From assembly GCA_020832545.1 (NCBI GenBank), contig JAFIEK010000005.1:62001-126000 (forward strand): 64,000 bases of DNA, in the 5' to 3' direction. The DNA is from Pararhodobacter sp. (GTDB taxonomy: Bacteria > Pseudomonadota > Alphaproteobacteria > Rhodobacterales > Rhodobacteraceae). Of this stretch, positions 14,741 through 29,921 are shown in pieces. The notes beneath the pieces are model-generated. The model had not been told where the DNA came from, did not search any database, and was given only the letters and a program-made list of their open reading frames with translations. The first letter of the stretch is position 1, and each line of letters opens with the position of its first letter. The translations under genes and the position numbers were made by a program.

Positions 14741-16234
14741 CTACCAAAGCCCGATCAGCGGCAGCACCACAAACCACGCCACATAAGTCAGCCCCAGCAT
14801 GAGCAGCAGGTCGATGCGCCCCTCAGAGGCACCTTTGCGCACATACCGGTCCAGCATCCAGACCTGTAATACGGCATGCGGAACAACGATCAGCGGTAGC
14901 AGCAGGCTGACCTGCGCCAGCACCAGCGCCAGCATCACGGCCACCAGCGCCGACGCAACGGTCAGCCCCTTCGCCAGCCGTGCTGAGCGGGCCGCCCCAA
15001 GGCGCACCACCATGGTGATCTTGCCTGCTGCGGCGTCGGCGGCGCGATCGGGGATGCCCGCCAGCAGGATCGCGGGCAGTACCGACAGCCCGATAGCCAG
15101 CCCCATCGCCCAGGCCTGCGTCGAGAGCGGGTCACCGCCCTGCACCACATAACCCAAGAGCAGCACACCCGGCCCATGGGTAAGGGCCACATCCAGCTCA
15201 CCCAGCCCGCGATGCGACAGCTTCAGCGGGGGCATCGTATATCCAAGTGCAAGCACCGCCAGCGCCCCCAGAACCACTGCCACCGCGCCGGGGGCGGGCA
15301 CCAGAAACAGCAGCACCAGTGTCGCCACCGCAGCAACCGCCAGCGCCACACTTACCCCGCGCCAGAGATCCGCCAGCGACAGCACCCCCTCGTGCAGGCT
15401 GCGCCCGCCACCATTGAACGGCCCCCAGTGCCGGTTCACCGCATCGCTGTCGCGATCATAGATATCGTTGGACAGCACCGTCGCGATCTTGAGCGCGACC
15501 ATCGCCACCAGACCTGCGACAAAGGCCAGCGGGTCTAGCGGGCGCATCAGCAACAGCGCGCCCAGCGTATAGGCCAGCACGCTCATCGGGTAGAACTGCG
15601 GGCGCACCGCCAGCAGCCATTGCCCGGCGCGGTGCAACCGTCTGCGCACCGGCCCACGCGGACCACCGGCCATCCGCTCGCCCAGCACCCGCGCCTGTGT
15701 CACCCAGCTTGCGCGGGTGGGCGCGTCGGTGTGGCTGGGCGGGGAAAAGACATGCACGCCCAGTGTCTTGATACCGCACAGGCCCAACGTCGCGCGGGTC
15801 ATGGCCCGCTGGCCGGGGGCGCCCTGCACCCAGCGATAGACCAGCGGCGGCACATCCATGGTAACCAGCAACTCAGCCGTGCGCGGTGCCAGCAGGCCAT
15901 AGTAATGCCCGCCCTCCTCGCGAAAGGCGAAGCCCGGGTAAAGCACCCGGTCCAGAAACCCCTTCAGCCGCGCGGGCATCATGCCCCACCAGTTCGGAAA
16001 GACGAACACCAGATGGTCGGCCCAATCGACCAGATCGCGTGCGTTCTCAAGATCAGGTTCCAGCGCCTGATCAGCGGGCGAGGGGGTTTCAACATCGGGG
16101 TTGAACGCCATCTCGCCCAGATCAAGGGTGCGCACCGTGCAGCCCGCGCTTTTCGCGCCTGCGGCATAGGCATCGGCCAGCGCGCCACAGAGGCTTGCTT
16201 TTCGGGGATGTCCAAGAATGACCAGCAGATTCAT
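14741..16234 (-). CDS. Fusion of NAD(P)H:quinone oxidoreductase (flavodoxin fold) with UbiA prenyltransferase
   Basis: A 497-residue protein in one uninterrupted frame. Residues 1-190 form a flavodoxin-like NQO domain (MNLLVILGHPRKASL, FPNWWGMMPARLKGFLDRVL). Residues 220-497 form a UbiA/MenA-like membrane domain with the first Asp motif, NDIYDRDSDAVN, the second Asp motif, DRAADAAAGK, and about eight helices. The first half would reduce a quinone with NAD(P)H. The second would transfer a prenyl chain to an aromatic acceptor in the membrane. The start at 16234 follows GGAGG and matches the start of stand-alone NQO proteins. I infer a role in quinone or prenyl-lipid chemistry; the substrate is unknown. 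It lies in the stress gene region. Confidence 0.85.
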   Translation of the reverse strand: MNLLVILGHPRKASLCGALADAYAAGAKSAGCTVRTLDLGEMAFNPDVETPSPADQALEPDLENARDLVDWADHLVFVFPNWWGMMPARLKGFLDRVLYPGFAFREEGGHYYGLLAPRTAELLVTMDVPPLVYRWVQGAPGQRAMTRATLGLCGIKTLGVHVFSPPSHTDAPTRASWVTQARVLGERMAGGPRGPVRRRLHRAGQWLLAVRPQFYPMSVLAYTLGALLLMRPLDPLAFVAGLVAMVALKIATVLSNDIYDRDSDAVNRHWGPFNGGGRSLHEGVLSLADLWRGVSVALAVAAVATLVLLFLVPAPGAVAVVLGALAVLALGYTMPPLKLSHRGLGELDVALTHGPGVLLLGYVVQGGDPLSTQAWAMGLAIGLSVLPAILLAGIPDRAADAAAGKITMVVRLGAARSARLAKGLTVASALVAVMLALVLAQVSLLLPLIVVPHAVLQVWMLDRYVRKGASEGRIDLLLMLGLTYVAWFVVLPLIGLW

Positions 16235-16337
16235 GCCTGCCTCCGCGTTTGATTGGCCCCAAGGCGCGGTGGTCCGTTCCGTTCTACCAGCGCAAAACCC
16301 GTTGAACATTGGCGCGTCCGTTGCGCGCCATTGATCC

Positions 16338-16904
16338 TCACGACAGCGGAATTTCGGCTGATACCGGCGCTGATACGCTCTCGGTGATGCCGCGCGGCGA
16401 CCCCTCACCCAGATCTTCCAGAAGCCGCAGCCGCGCCCGGTTGAGCCGGCTTTTCACCGTGCCGATTTCACATTCACAGATCTCGGCGGCTTCCTTGTAG
16501 CTCAGACCCAGCACACCGATCAGCATGATCACCTCACGCTGTGACCGGGGCAGCACACAGATCGCATTGCTCAGTTCCTGCTGGCGCATCGACCATTCCT
16601 GCCGGGGTATGCACCCAACCTGACTGGCAACGCAGTCGGCAGCGCCGGGCGACTCTCGCACGGCGATCTTGTATTGGGTGCAAAAGGTGTTCCGCATGAT
16701 CGTGAACAACCAGGACTTGAGGCTGGTGCCGGGCCGGAACTGGTGAATTTTGGTCAGGGCCTTGGTCAGGGTTTCCTGCACCAGATCATCCGCATCGGTG
16801 GGGTTGGTATGGAACGACCACGCAAACGCGCGAAGGGCGGGAATAAGCGCGACAATATCAGCCCGGGTTGTTACGTCGGTTTCGTCGAATGGAGCCAAGG
16901 GCAT
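16338..16904 (-). CDS. EcfG-like ECF sigma factor
   Basis: A 188-residue sigma factor. Region 2 lies at about residues 15-80 ([19 protein letters not shown], then [16 protein letters not shown]), and region 4 at about 110-165 ([20 protein letters not shown], then [20 protein letters not shown]). The wording around [13 protein letters not shown] is characteristic of the EcfG group, the master sigma factor of the alphaproteobacterial general stress response, which is held by NepR and released by phosphorylated PhyR. The start at 16904 follows GGGAGG. An exact EcfG promoter stands upstream, as expected for autoregulation. No phyR is visible in the window. Confidence 0.85.
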   Translation of the reverse strand: MPLAPFDETDVTTRADIVALIPALRAFAWSFHTNPTDADDLVQETLTKALTKIHQFRPGTSLKSWLFTIMRNTFCTQYKIAVRESPGAADCVASQVGCIPRQEWSMRQQELSNAICVLPRSQREVIMLIGVLGLSYKEAAEICECEIGTVKSRLNRARLRLLEDLGEGSPRGITESVSAPVSAEIPLS

Positions 16905-16959
16905 CGATCGTCCTCCCTTTCTGATGGGCTTGCAGAAATTGACCGCACCTGATCGTGAC

Positions 16960-16984
16960 AACGACTTCAGGCGCATGCCGTTCC
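16960..16984 (-). promoter_or_regulatory. EcfG-type promoter of ecfG (autoregulation)
   Basis: On the minus strand GGAAC (16984-16980), 16 bases and CGTT (16963-16960) match the consensus exactly. The -10 lies 55 bases before the ecfG start codon. Confidence 0.7.
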
Positions 16985-17698
16985 CTTCGGCGGGACAGAA
17001 ACCTGACAACTTGCGCGAGAAACTCTCGCCACCCGGCCGGGTGTCGGATCACGCGCCAATGACGGTCAGTTGCCGCATCCGACAAGAGGCACGAGAGTGG
17101 CTTGCGCGCACTGGTGCGAGGGCCCGCTCTACACATGGTTGTGCCGTAAAGGCACACATCCGCTCATGACGGGTCATCGCGGGCGCGTGGCGCGTGCATT
17201 GACGCGGGAACCGATTGCGCGGCCTTGGCGTTGAGGGTGTGACACTCCCTGCCCCGTTTGGGCGGGGCATTGCTTTTGAGGTAGTTGGGTATGAATGCAT
17301 ATGTCGCGCGCAGATCCCCTGCGCTGATGTTGCCGCCTTTCGCTGAACACCGGCGGTATATCGGGGAACAGCACTTGAAACCGATGTCGGTGTTTGCCGA
17401 CGACAGAGTTGGGAGCTGCATGTTCCACGGCTGACCGCAGGCGGTTTTCCCTCTCCTGCCGGGTTGCGCCGTTTGCGTGAACGCAGCACCCAATGCACCG
17501 GGCGGCCACACGGCCGTCCGGTGTTATTGTTTCTGCCAATTCGGGGGTTCACCGTGACGGGCTTGCTGGCCTGTAGCACCGGCTTCGTGCCGCTGGGGCA
17601 GTTGCGCAGCGCTTAATTCATGAGCAGCAGATGCACAACAATCTGCCCATCGCACCCTTTTCGCACGGATTTCGCTGTGCCTGCATCCGCCCAGTAAT
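16985..17698. other. 714-bp stretch with no recognisable gene
   Basis: It lies between the divergent ecfG and glgE promoters. Several open frames cross it on both strands, but none shows a known family or a well-placed ribosome binding site, and their compositions (rich in Arg, Ser, Pro) look like shadows. A hairpin with arms TGCCCCG (17250-17256) and CGGGGCA (17263-17269), followed by TTGCTTTT, resembles a plus-strand terminator, although no plus-strand gene precedes it. It may be the remains of a lost gene. Confidence 0.4.
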
Positions 17699-17723
17699 GG
17701 AACCTTGTTATGGCCGGGCCGTT
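17699..17723 (+). promoter_or_regulatory. EcfG-type promoter of the glgE-treS-glgB-treZ-treY operon
   Basis: GGAAC (17699-17703), 16 bases and CGTT (17720-17723) match the consensus exactly and lie 31 bases before the glgE start codon. It places the trehalose/alpha-glucan operon under general stress control. Confidence 0.72.
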
Positions 17724-17753
17724 TTGTTGGGGTAATACCAGTGCAGAAAGGCA

Positions 17754-19840
17754 ATGGACGTGGTCCGCGGGAAGTCAATTACAGAACCGACCAGACGCAC
17801 CGCTGCCTTGAGCGCGCCAGAGGCGCGCAAAACATCAGCCGATGCGGCACCCGCTGATCCGCGCCTTGCGGAACTGGCTGCGCAGCGCATCGCAATCGAA
17901 AGCATCAATATAGAGGTAAATGGCGGTCGGTTTCCGGCAAAGGTGGTGGCCCTTCAGACAGAGCGTGTGGTGGCCGACATATTTGCAGACGGTCATGACA
18001 CCATCGCGGCGGCCATCGTGGTCCGGCATGGCAAGGGTGCGGCGATTGAAACCCCGCTGGAGCATCTGGGCAACGACAGGTGGGAGGCACGGGTGACCTT
18101 TGCCGAGGTCGGACGCCATGACTGCACCATCATCGCCTGGCGCGACCTGTTTGCCACCTGGCGCAAGGATGTCGCGAAGAAGCATGCGGCGGGTCAGGCC
18201 ATCGGGCTGGAACTGGAAGAGGCGCGGCATCTGATTGAGGCGGCTCTTGGGCCCGACGGGCGCGCAAACGCAGATGACGAAACCGCGCTGCGCGATCTGC
18301 TCAAGGCCGATACCAGCGCGCAAAAATCCGGTGCGACAGATGCCGAGCGCCTGAGCCGTCTGACCGCAACCAGTATCGCCGAGCTGATGCAACGTGCCGC
18401 GCCGCGCACTGATCTGACCCGCTACAAGGTGCTGAGTGTGCATGCCGACCGGCGCGCGGCGGCGTTCAGTGCGTGGTATGAGATGATGCCGCGCTCGCAG
18501 TCCGGTGATGTCAATCGCCACGGCACCTTTGATGACGTGATCGACAGGCTTGGCTATGTTCGCGATCTGGGCTTTGACGTGCTGTATTTTCCACCGATCC
18601 ATCCTATCGGGCGCACCAACCGTAAGGGCAAGAACAACTCCCTCACCGCGCAGGAGGGTGACCCGGGCAGCCCCTATGCCATCGGCTCAAAGGACGGCGG
18701 GCATGATGCCATCCACCCCGAGCTTGGCAGTTTCGCTGATTTCAAGCGACTGGTGCAGGCCGCGCATGAACATGGCCTTGAAATCGCGCTGGACTTTGCC
18801 ATCCAATGCTCGCCCGATCATCCGTGGATCAGGGAACACCCCGAATGGTTCGACTGGCGGCCCGACGGCTCGATCAGGTTTGCCGAGAACCCGCCAAAGA
18901 AATACGAAGACATCGTCAATGTGCACTTCTACCGCGATGCCATCCCCGGTGTCTGGTATGCATTGCGCGACATCGTGCTGTTCTGGATCGACCACGGGGT
19001 CAAAATCTTCCGCGTAGACAACCCGCACACAAAGCCCTTTCCGTTCTGGGAATGGCTGATCTCAGATGTCCACACCCGCCATCCTGACACGATCTTTCTG
19101 GCCGAGGCCTTCACCCGGCCAAAGGTCATGAAGCGGCTGGCCAAGTTGGGGTTCAGCCAGTCATATTCCTATTTCACATGGCGCAATGAAAAGGCCGGGC
19201 TTCAGGACTATCTGACCGAGCTGACACAGTCCGCCTGCCGCCATTACATGCGGCCGAACTTCTTTGCCAATACGCCTGATATCAACCCCACCTACCTGCA
19301 AACCAGCGGCCGCCCCGGTTTTCAGGTCAGGCTGGTGCTGGCGGCAACGCTTGGCGGTAACTACGGCATCTATAACGGCTATGAAATCTGCGAATCCGAG
19401 CCGGTGCCGGGCAAGGAAGAGTATCTCAACTCCGAGAAATATGAGATCCGGGCCTGGGACATGGACCGGCCCGGCAACATCCAGAGCGACATCCGCCTGC
19501 TGAACCGCCTGCGCAACACGCACCCCGCCTTGCAGGATTTCACCAATCTGGCCTTCCACGAAGCCGAAGATGACCAGATTCTCGCGTATTCAAAACGCTC
19601 TGAAGATTTGCAGGATTTCATTTTGCTCCACGTCAATCTTGATCCCCACAATGCCCGCAATTTCCGGTTTGAAGTGCCGCTGTGGGAATTTGGCCTGCCC
19701 GATGATGCCTCGGTCGAGGTGCGCGACCTGCTGCACGGGAACCGCTTTACATGGCATGGAAAATGGCAGTGGCTGGAACTGGACCCGGCCACCAGACCCT
19801 ATGCGATCTGGCAGCTCTTTGCCCCGGGGGTGCCGCGCGC

Positions 19841-19844
<4 letters not shown>
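17754..19844 (+). CDS. glgE: Alpha-1,4-glucan:maltose-1-phosphate maltosyltransferase (GlgE)
   Basis: A 696-residue GH13 enzyme that transfers maltose from maltose-1-phosphate to the end of an alpha-1,4-glucan. An N-terminal beta domain (about 45-140) precedes the barrel. Catalytic signatures include KIFRVDNPHTKPFPFWEW (nucleophile Asp near residue 420) and IFLAEAFTRPKVM (acid Glu near 448). The GlgE-specific block PPIHPIGRTNRKGKNN is present. AAAGG is spaced correctly before the ATG. It is the first gene of a five-gene operon and overlaps treS by four bases (ATGA). The enzyme's donor is made by the maltokinase half of the next gene. Confidence 0.93.
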
Positions 19845-25374
<5,530 letters not shown>

Positions 25375-25381
25375 CCCCACC

Positions 25382-27184
25382 ATGACTGAAACCCGTTTTC
25401 ACCGCGCCTTCACCCGCAGCTGGGGCGCAGAGATGGACACTGACGGCGCGCGCTTCCGGATTTGGGCACCGGGACGGGATGGGGTGGCGCTGCGCCTTGA
25501 GGGCCGCGACCACCCGATGCAGCGCGAAGCACAGGGATGGTATTCTGTCCATGTCGCGGAGGCGCGGGCGGGGGCCGGATATGCCTTTGTGCTTGATGAC
25601 GGCATGTGCGTGCCTGACCCGGCGGCCCGCGCGCAGGCAGGCGACGTGCACGGCCCGTCGCTGCTGGTCGATCCGCACGCCTATCACTGGCGCCACCCTT
25701 GGAAGGGCCGCCCCTGGGCCAGCGCGGTCATCATGGAAATCCACATCGGCACCTTCACGCCTGCGGGCACCTTCCGTGCGGCCACCGAGCGTCTGCACCT
25801 GCTGGCCGAAACCGGGATCACGGCCATCGAGCTCATGCCGGTTGCCCAGTTCGCCGGCAACCGGGGCTGGGGGTATGACGGCGTGCTGCTCTATGCCCCC
25901 CATCCGGCATACGGCACGCCCGGTGACATGAAGGCGCTGATCGACACCGCGCATGGGCTGGGAATGATGGTGCTGCTGGATGTGGTCTATAATCACTTCG
26001 GCCCGGATGGAAACTACCTGCACACCTATGCGCCGCAGTTCTTCACCGACCGCCGCCAGACGCCTTGGGGCGCGGCAATTGACTATGCCAACCCGGCTGT
26101 GCGGCGTTTCTTCATCGAGAACGCGCTTTACTGGCTGGAAGAATACCATCTGGACGGCCTGCGGCTGGATGCGGTGGACAACATCCATGACCCCGGTTCA
26201 GACCCCGGAATACTTGAGGAACTTGCCGCCGAGGTCCACGCTGCACATCCGGGCGCGCATTTGCATCTGACGACTGAAGACAACCGCAACATCACCCATC
26301 TGCATGAACGCGGCGACGATGGCACGCAGCGCCTTTACACCGCCGAATGGAACGATGACTTTCACAATGCCGCCCATGTCATCGCCACGCATGAGGCCGA
26401 GGGGTATTACGTCGATTTCACGCAGGATCGCTGGCACAAACTCGCCCGGTCGCTGGCTGAGGGGTTTGTGTATCAGGGCGAAGCCTCGGATCATATGGGC
26501 GGCGCCGCGCGCGGCGTGCCTTCGGCCCATCTGCCGCCGCTGGCATTCGTGGATTTTCTGCAAAACCATGACCAGACCGGCAACCGGGCCTTTGGCGAGC
26601 GGCTGCTGACGCTGGCCCCCCCGGCAACCGTGCAGGCGCTGACCGAAATATTGCTGCTGTCGCCCCATGTGCCGCTGATGTTCATGGGCGAGGACTGGGG
26701 TGAAACCCGGCCATTCGCGTTTTTCACCGATTTCCACGGCACGCTTGCACAGGCCGTCCGCGAGGGCCGCCGCAAGGAGTTCAGCGCCTTTGGCGGGTTC
26801 ACCGACCCCGCCCGCCGCGCCATGATCCCGGACCCCAACAGCGAGGCGACCTTTCTTGCGTCAAAGATCGACTGGGCAAAGCGAGACAGCGCCGCGGGGC
26901 AGGACTGGCTACGCCTTGTCCGCACCTTGCTGAACATCCGCCAACGCCAGATCGTGCCGCATCTTGCGCACGCACCCGGGCATGGCGGGCTGGTCATCAC
27001 GGCGCAGGACGGGCAGATTGCCGTCGATTGGCAGCTGGACGGGGCTGTACTGCGGCTGCGGGCAAACCTGTTGGACCAGCCATGGCACCCGCCGGAAGCA
27101 CCGGGCACAGCCCTTCACGGCCCCGGCGGCGACGTCCTGCCGCCCTGCTCTGTCCGCGTCGTCAAGGACGAGGCCACGTCATGA
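25382..27184 (+). CDS. treZ: Malto-oligosyltrehalose trehalohydrolase (TreZ)
   Basis: A 600-residue GH13 enzyme. It has an N-terminal CBM48-like domain (RFRIWAPGRDGVALRLEG) and a barrel with GYDGVLLYAPHPAYGTP, LDGLRLDAVDNIHD (nucleophile Asp near 262), TTEDNRN (acid Glu near 298) and DFLQNHDQTGNRAFGE. It releases trehalose from the end of malto-oligosyl trehalose made by TreY. The stop overlaps the treY start as ATGA, so the two enzymes of the pathway are translationally coupled. Confidence 0.93.
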   Translation: MTETRFHRAFTRSWGAEMDTDGARFRIWAPGRDGVALRLEGRDHPMQREAQGWYSVHVAEARAGAGYAFVLDDGMCVPDPAARAQAGDVHGPSLLVDPHAYHWRHPWKGRPWASAVIMEIHIGTFTPAGTFRAATERLHLLAETGITAIELMPVAQFAGNRGWGYDGVLLYAPHPAYGTPGDMKALIDTAHGLGMMVLLDVVYNHFGPDGNYLHTYAPQFFTDRRQTPWGAAIDYANPAVRRFFIENALYWLEEYHLDGLRLDAVDNIHDPGSDPGILEELAAEVHAAHPGAHLHLTTEDNRNITHLHERGDDGTQRLYTAEWNDDFHNAAHVIATHEAEGYYVDFTQDRWHKLARSLAEGFVYQGEASDHMGGAARGVPSAHLPPLAFVDFLQNHDQTGNRAFGERLLTLAPPATVQALTEILLLSPHVPLMFMGEDWGETRPFAFFTDFHGTLAQAVREGRRKEFSAFGGFTDPARRAMIPDPNSEATFLASKIDWAKRDSAAGQDWLRLVRTLLNIRQRQIVPHLAHAPGHGGLVITAQDGQIAVDWQLDGAVLRLRANLLDQPWHPPEAPGTALHGPGGDVLPPCSVRVVKDEATS

Positions 27185-29901
27185 CCGATGCAAGAGGCGC
27201 ATCCAGCGTTCGTGCAACATATCGCATACAGTTCAGCGACAGCTTCCGCTTCACTGACGCCACGGCGCTGGTGCCCTACCTGGACAGGCTGGGCATCAGC
27301 CATCTCTATGCCTCGCCCCTCACTGCGGCGCGCAAGGGCAGTTCGCACGGCTATGATGTCGTGGATTTCAATGCCCTGAACCCCGCGCTGGGAACAGAAG
27401 ATGACCTGCGCGCCCTCGCACATGCGATGCACCAGCGCGACATGGGCCTGATCGTTGATTTTGTGCCCAATCACATGGGGATCGGTGGCAGCGAGAACCG
27501 CTACTGGCTGAGCGTGCTTGAAGGGGGGCCGCACAGTGCCTTTGCGCATTGGTTCGACATTGACTGGACCGCCAGCCTGCCCGGCCCGCCGCACCACCCG
27601 CGCACCGGCAAGGTGCTGGTGCCGTTTCTCGGCGATCACTACGGCAGCGCACTTGCGGACGGTGAGTTGCGCCTGAAGTGCGATGCCGACGGGTTTTCAG
27701 TCTGGGCGCATGAAACGCACCGGTTGCCGGTTCGCCTTGGTGATTACGCTGCAATTTTGCAGAACGCGCCGGGCCTTGCGGATCTGGCAAGCGCCTGTCA
27801 GGCCGCCGCCGGGGCCTGTCAGGCAGACCCGGTGTGGCAGGGCCTCAAGGACCGTCTTGGCGCGGCCAGTGACGCGGAACTCCGCCCCGCGCTGGAGGCC
27901 TTCACCGGCACCCCGGGCGAGGCCGACAGCTGGAACCCGCTTGACCGGCTGATCGCGCAGCAATACTGGCGGGCGTCGCGCTATACGCTGGACGGCGATG
28001 CCATCAACTATCGCCGTTTCTTCACCATCAGCGATCTTGCCGGTGTCCGGGTTGAAGACGCTGATGTGTTCGCGGCTACGCATGCACTGATCTTTCGCCT
28101 GATGCGCGACGGTGTGGTGGACGGGCTGCGCATTGACCATATCGACGGGCTGCTGGACCCGGTACAGTATCTTGAACGGCTGCGCGCCAGTATCGACCGA
28201 CCGTTCCCGCTCTATGTCGAAAAGATCCTTGGCCCTGGCGAGCAACTGCCCACGGACTGGCCCTGTGACGGCACCACCGGGTATGAGTTTGCCAATCAGG
28301 CCGCCACGCTGCTGGCCGATCCGCAGGGATCGCGCAGCCTGACCCGGTTTTACCCGGTTCTCAGCCGCCAGCGCCACCCGCCTGCGCGCGTCGTCAGGAT
28401 CGCCAAACAGGAGGTGATGGCCTATTCCATGGCGGCAGAGCTGGAGGCGCTGACCGCCCGGCTGCTGGATCTGGCCGCGCGCGCCCCGGCCACTGCCGAT
28501 ATCGGGCGCGCGCCGCTGCGGGCTGGGCTGTCCGCCGTGGTGCTTGGCCTTGATGTCTATCGCACCTATGCCAGCGCCCGCGGCATCTCGGCGCAGGACA
28601 GGCGCCGCGTTGGCGCAGCTGTCGAACGCGCCAGGCGCCACGCACCTGAGCTGGGGCCGGATGTGTTTGATTTCCTGTTCGGCGTGCTGACCCTCGATCT
28701 GGTGCATGATCCGGAACGCGGCCGCCCGCAGGACGGCGATGACATCCTCGACACCGCCATGCGCATTCAGCAGTTCACCGGGCCAGTGATGGCAAAGGGG
28801 CTGGAAGACAAGGCGCTTTATCGCTACGCCCGGCTGCTGGCGCTGAACGAGGTGGGCAGCGAACCGGGCCAGTTCGGGCTGTCTGTCACGGCCTTTCACC
28901 GGCTATCGGGCGCGCGACGGCGGCGCAGACCGGCGTCCATGCTGGCGACAACCACCCATGACACCAAACGCGGTGAGGATGCCCGCACCCGCATCCTTGC
29001 GATCAGCGGGCATGTGGACACATGGCACAAGGCGCTGGTGGAATGGCACGGGCTGCTGGCTGACCCCGCTGCCCCGATTGACCCTAACGAAGAGAGCTTT
29101 TTCTATCAGATGCTGCTGGGCGCATGGCCAGTGGCGTGGGGCGAAAACTTCCCTGAAACGCAAGCGCTGGCACAGTTACAAGGGCGCATCACTGCGGCGA
29201 TGGTGAAATCCGTGCGCGAAGCGGGCGTGAACACCCGATGGGTGTTTGGCAATCCGCGCTATGAGGCCAGCCTTGAGCGGTTCATCGCCCGGGCAATGAA
29301 CCCTGATCCGGACAATCCTTTTCTGCACTCGTTTCGCGTCTTTGAACGCATGATCGCTTCTGACGGTATTGCCAACTCGCTGATTCAGACCGCGCTCAAG
29401 TTCACGGTGCCCGGTGTGCCTGACATTTATCAGGGTGCCGAATTGTGGGATCAGAGCCTGGTTGACCCGGATAACCGCCGCCCGGTCGATTTTGCGCGAC
29501 GCAGCACGATGCTGGATGCGCTGCCCGCCGATGCCCCCCTCTGGACACCCGATATGCCCGCCGAGATGGCAAAGCTGGCGCTCACTGCCCGGCTGCTGGC
29601 AATTCGCCGGGCGCATCCCGGGCTGTTTGCCAAAGGCAGCTACCGTCCGATAGCGGCACAGGGGCCCGCCACACTCCGGTTCGTCGGTTTCGTGCGCGAG
29701 TGGCAGGGCCTGCGGCTGGCGCTCGCCGCCGCGCCTGATCCCGCGCAGGCACACATGCAGGACTGCCGCGACACGCAGCTTGTGCTGCCGCGGGGGGTTG
29801 CGGGGCCATGGCGCAATCTGGTGGATGGCGCGCACCATGACACAGTTCACGCCGCGCGGTTGTTCACGGCGGTGCCTCTGGCAGTGCTGACCAACTTCTG
29901 A
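27181..29901 (+). CDS. treY: Malto-oligosyltrehalose synthase (TreY)
   Basis: A 906-residue GH13 enzyme that converts the reducing end of an alpha-glucan to a terminal trehalose unit. Motifs: STYR-like opening VRATYRIQFSDSFRFTDA, SPLTAARKGSSHGYDVVD, VDGLRIDHIDGLLDP (nucleophile near 316), YVEKILGPGEQLP (acid near 346), TTTHDTKRGEDARTR and VPDIYQGAELWD. It is longer than many TreY proteins, but the frame is continuous. It is the last gene of the operon and converges on the Tm-1-like gene 20 bp away; weak complementary arms GCGGGCA (29902-29908) and TGCCCGC (29930-29936) span the junction. Confidence 0.93.
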   Translation: MTDARGASSVRATYRIQFSDSFRFTDATALVPYLDRLGISHLYASPLTAARKGSSHGYDVVDFNALNPALGTEDDLRALAHAMHQRDMGLIVDFVPNHMGIGGSENRYWLSVLEGGPHSAFAHWFDIDWTASLPGPPHHPRTGKVLVPFLGDHYGSALADGELRLKCDADGFSVWAHETHRLPVRLGDYAAILQNAPGLADLASACQAAAGACQADPVWQGLKDRLGAASDAELRPALEAFTGTPGEADSWNPLDRLIAQQYWRASRYTLDGDAINYRRFFTISDLAGVRVEDADVFAATHALIFRLMRDGVVDGLRIDHIDGLLDPVQYLERLRASIDRPFPLYVEKILGPGEQLPTDWPCDGTTGYEFANQAATLLADPQGSRSLTRFYPVLSRQRHPPARVVRIAKQEVMAYSMAAELEALTARLLDLAARAPATADIGRAPLRAGLSAVVLGLDVYRTYASARGISAQDRRRVGAAVERARRHAPELGPDVFDFLFGVLTLDLVHDPERGRPQDGDDILDTAMRIQQFTGPVMAKGLEDKALYRYARLLALNEVGSEPGQFGLSVTAFHRLSGARRRRRPASMLATTTHDTKRGEDARTRILAISGHVDTWHKALVEWHGLLADPAAPIDPNEESFFYQMLLGAWPVAWGENFPETQALAQLQGRITAAMVKSVREAGVNTRWVFGNPRYEASLERFIARAMNPDPDNPFLHSFRVFERMIASDGIANSLIQTALKFTVPGVPDIYQGAELWDQSLVDPDNRRPVDFARRSTMLDALPADAPLWTPDMPAEMAKLALTARLLAIRRAHPGLFAKGSYRPIAAQGPATLRFVGFVREWQGLRLALAAAPDPAQAHMQDCRDTQLVLPRGVAGPWRNLVDGAHHDTVHAARLFTAVPLAVLTNF

Positions 29902-29921
29902 GCGGGCAGTGTGAACGAAAC

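Noticed and set aside
16235-16408. N-terminal extension of the quinone reductase-UbiA fusion
   Set aside because: Family sequence begins at MNLLVILGHP, preceded by a proper ribosome binding site; the extension is Arg-rich and overlaps the sigma factor end.
17049-17579. 176-residue minus-strand frame in the gene-free stretch
   Set aside because: Composition is rich in Arg, Pro, Ser and Thr without domains, and several rival frames cover the same DNA.
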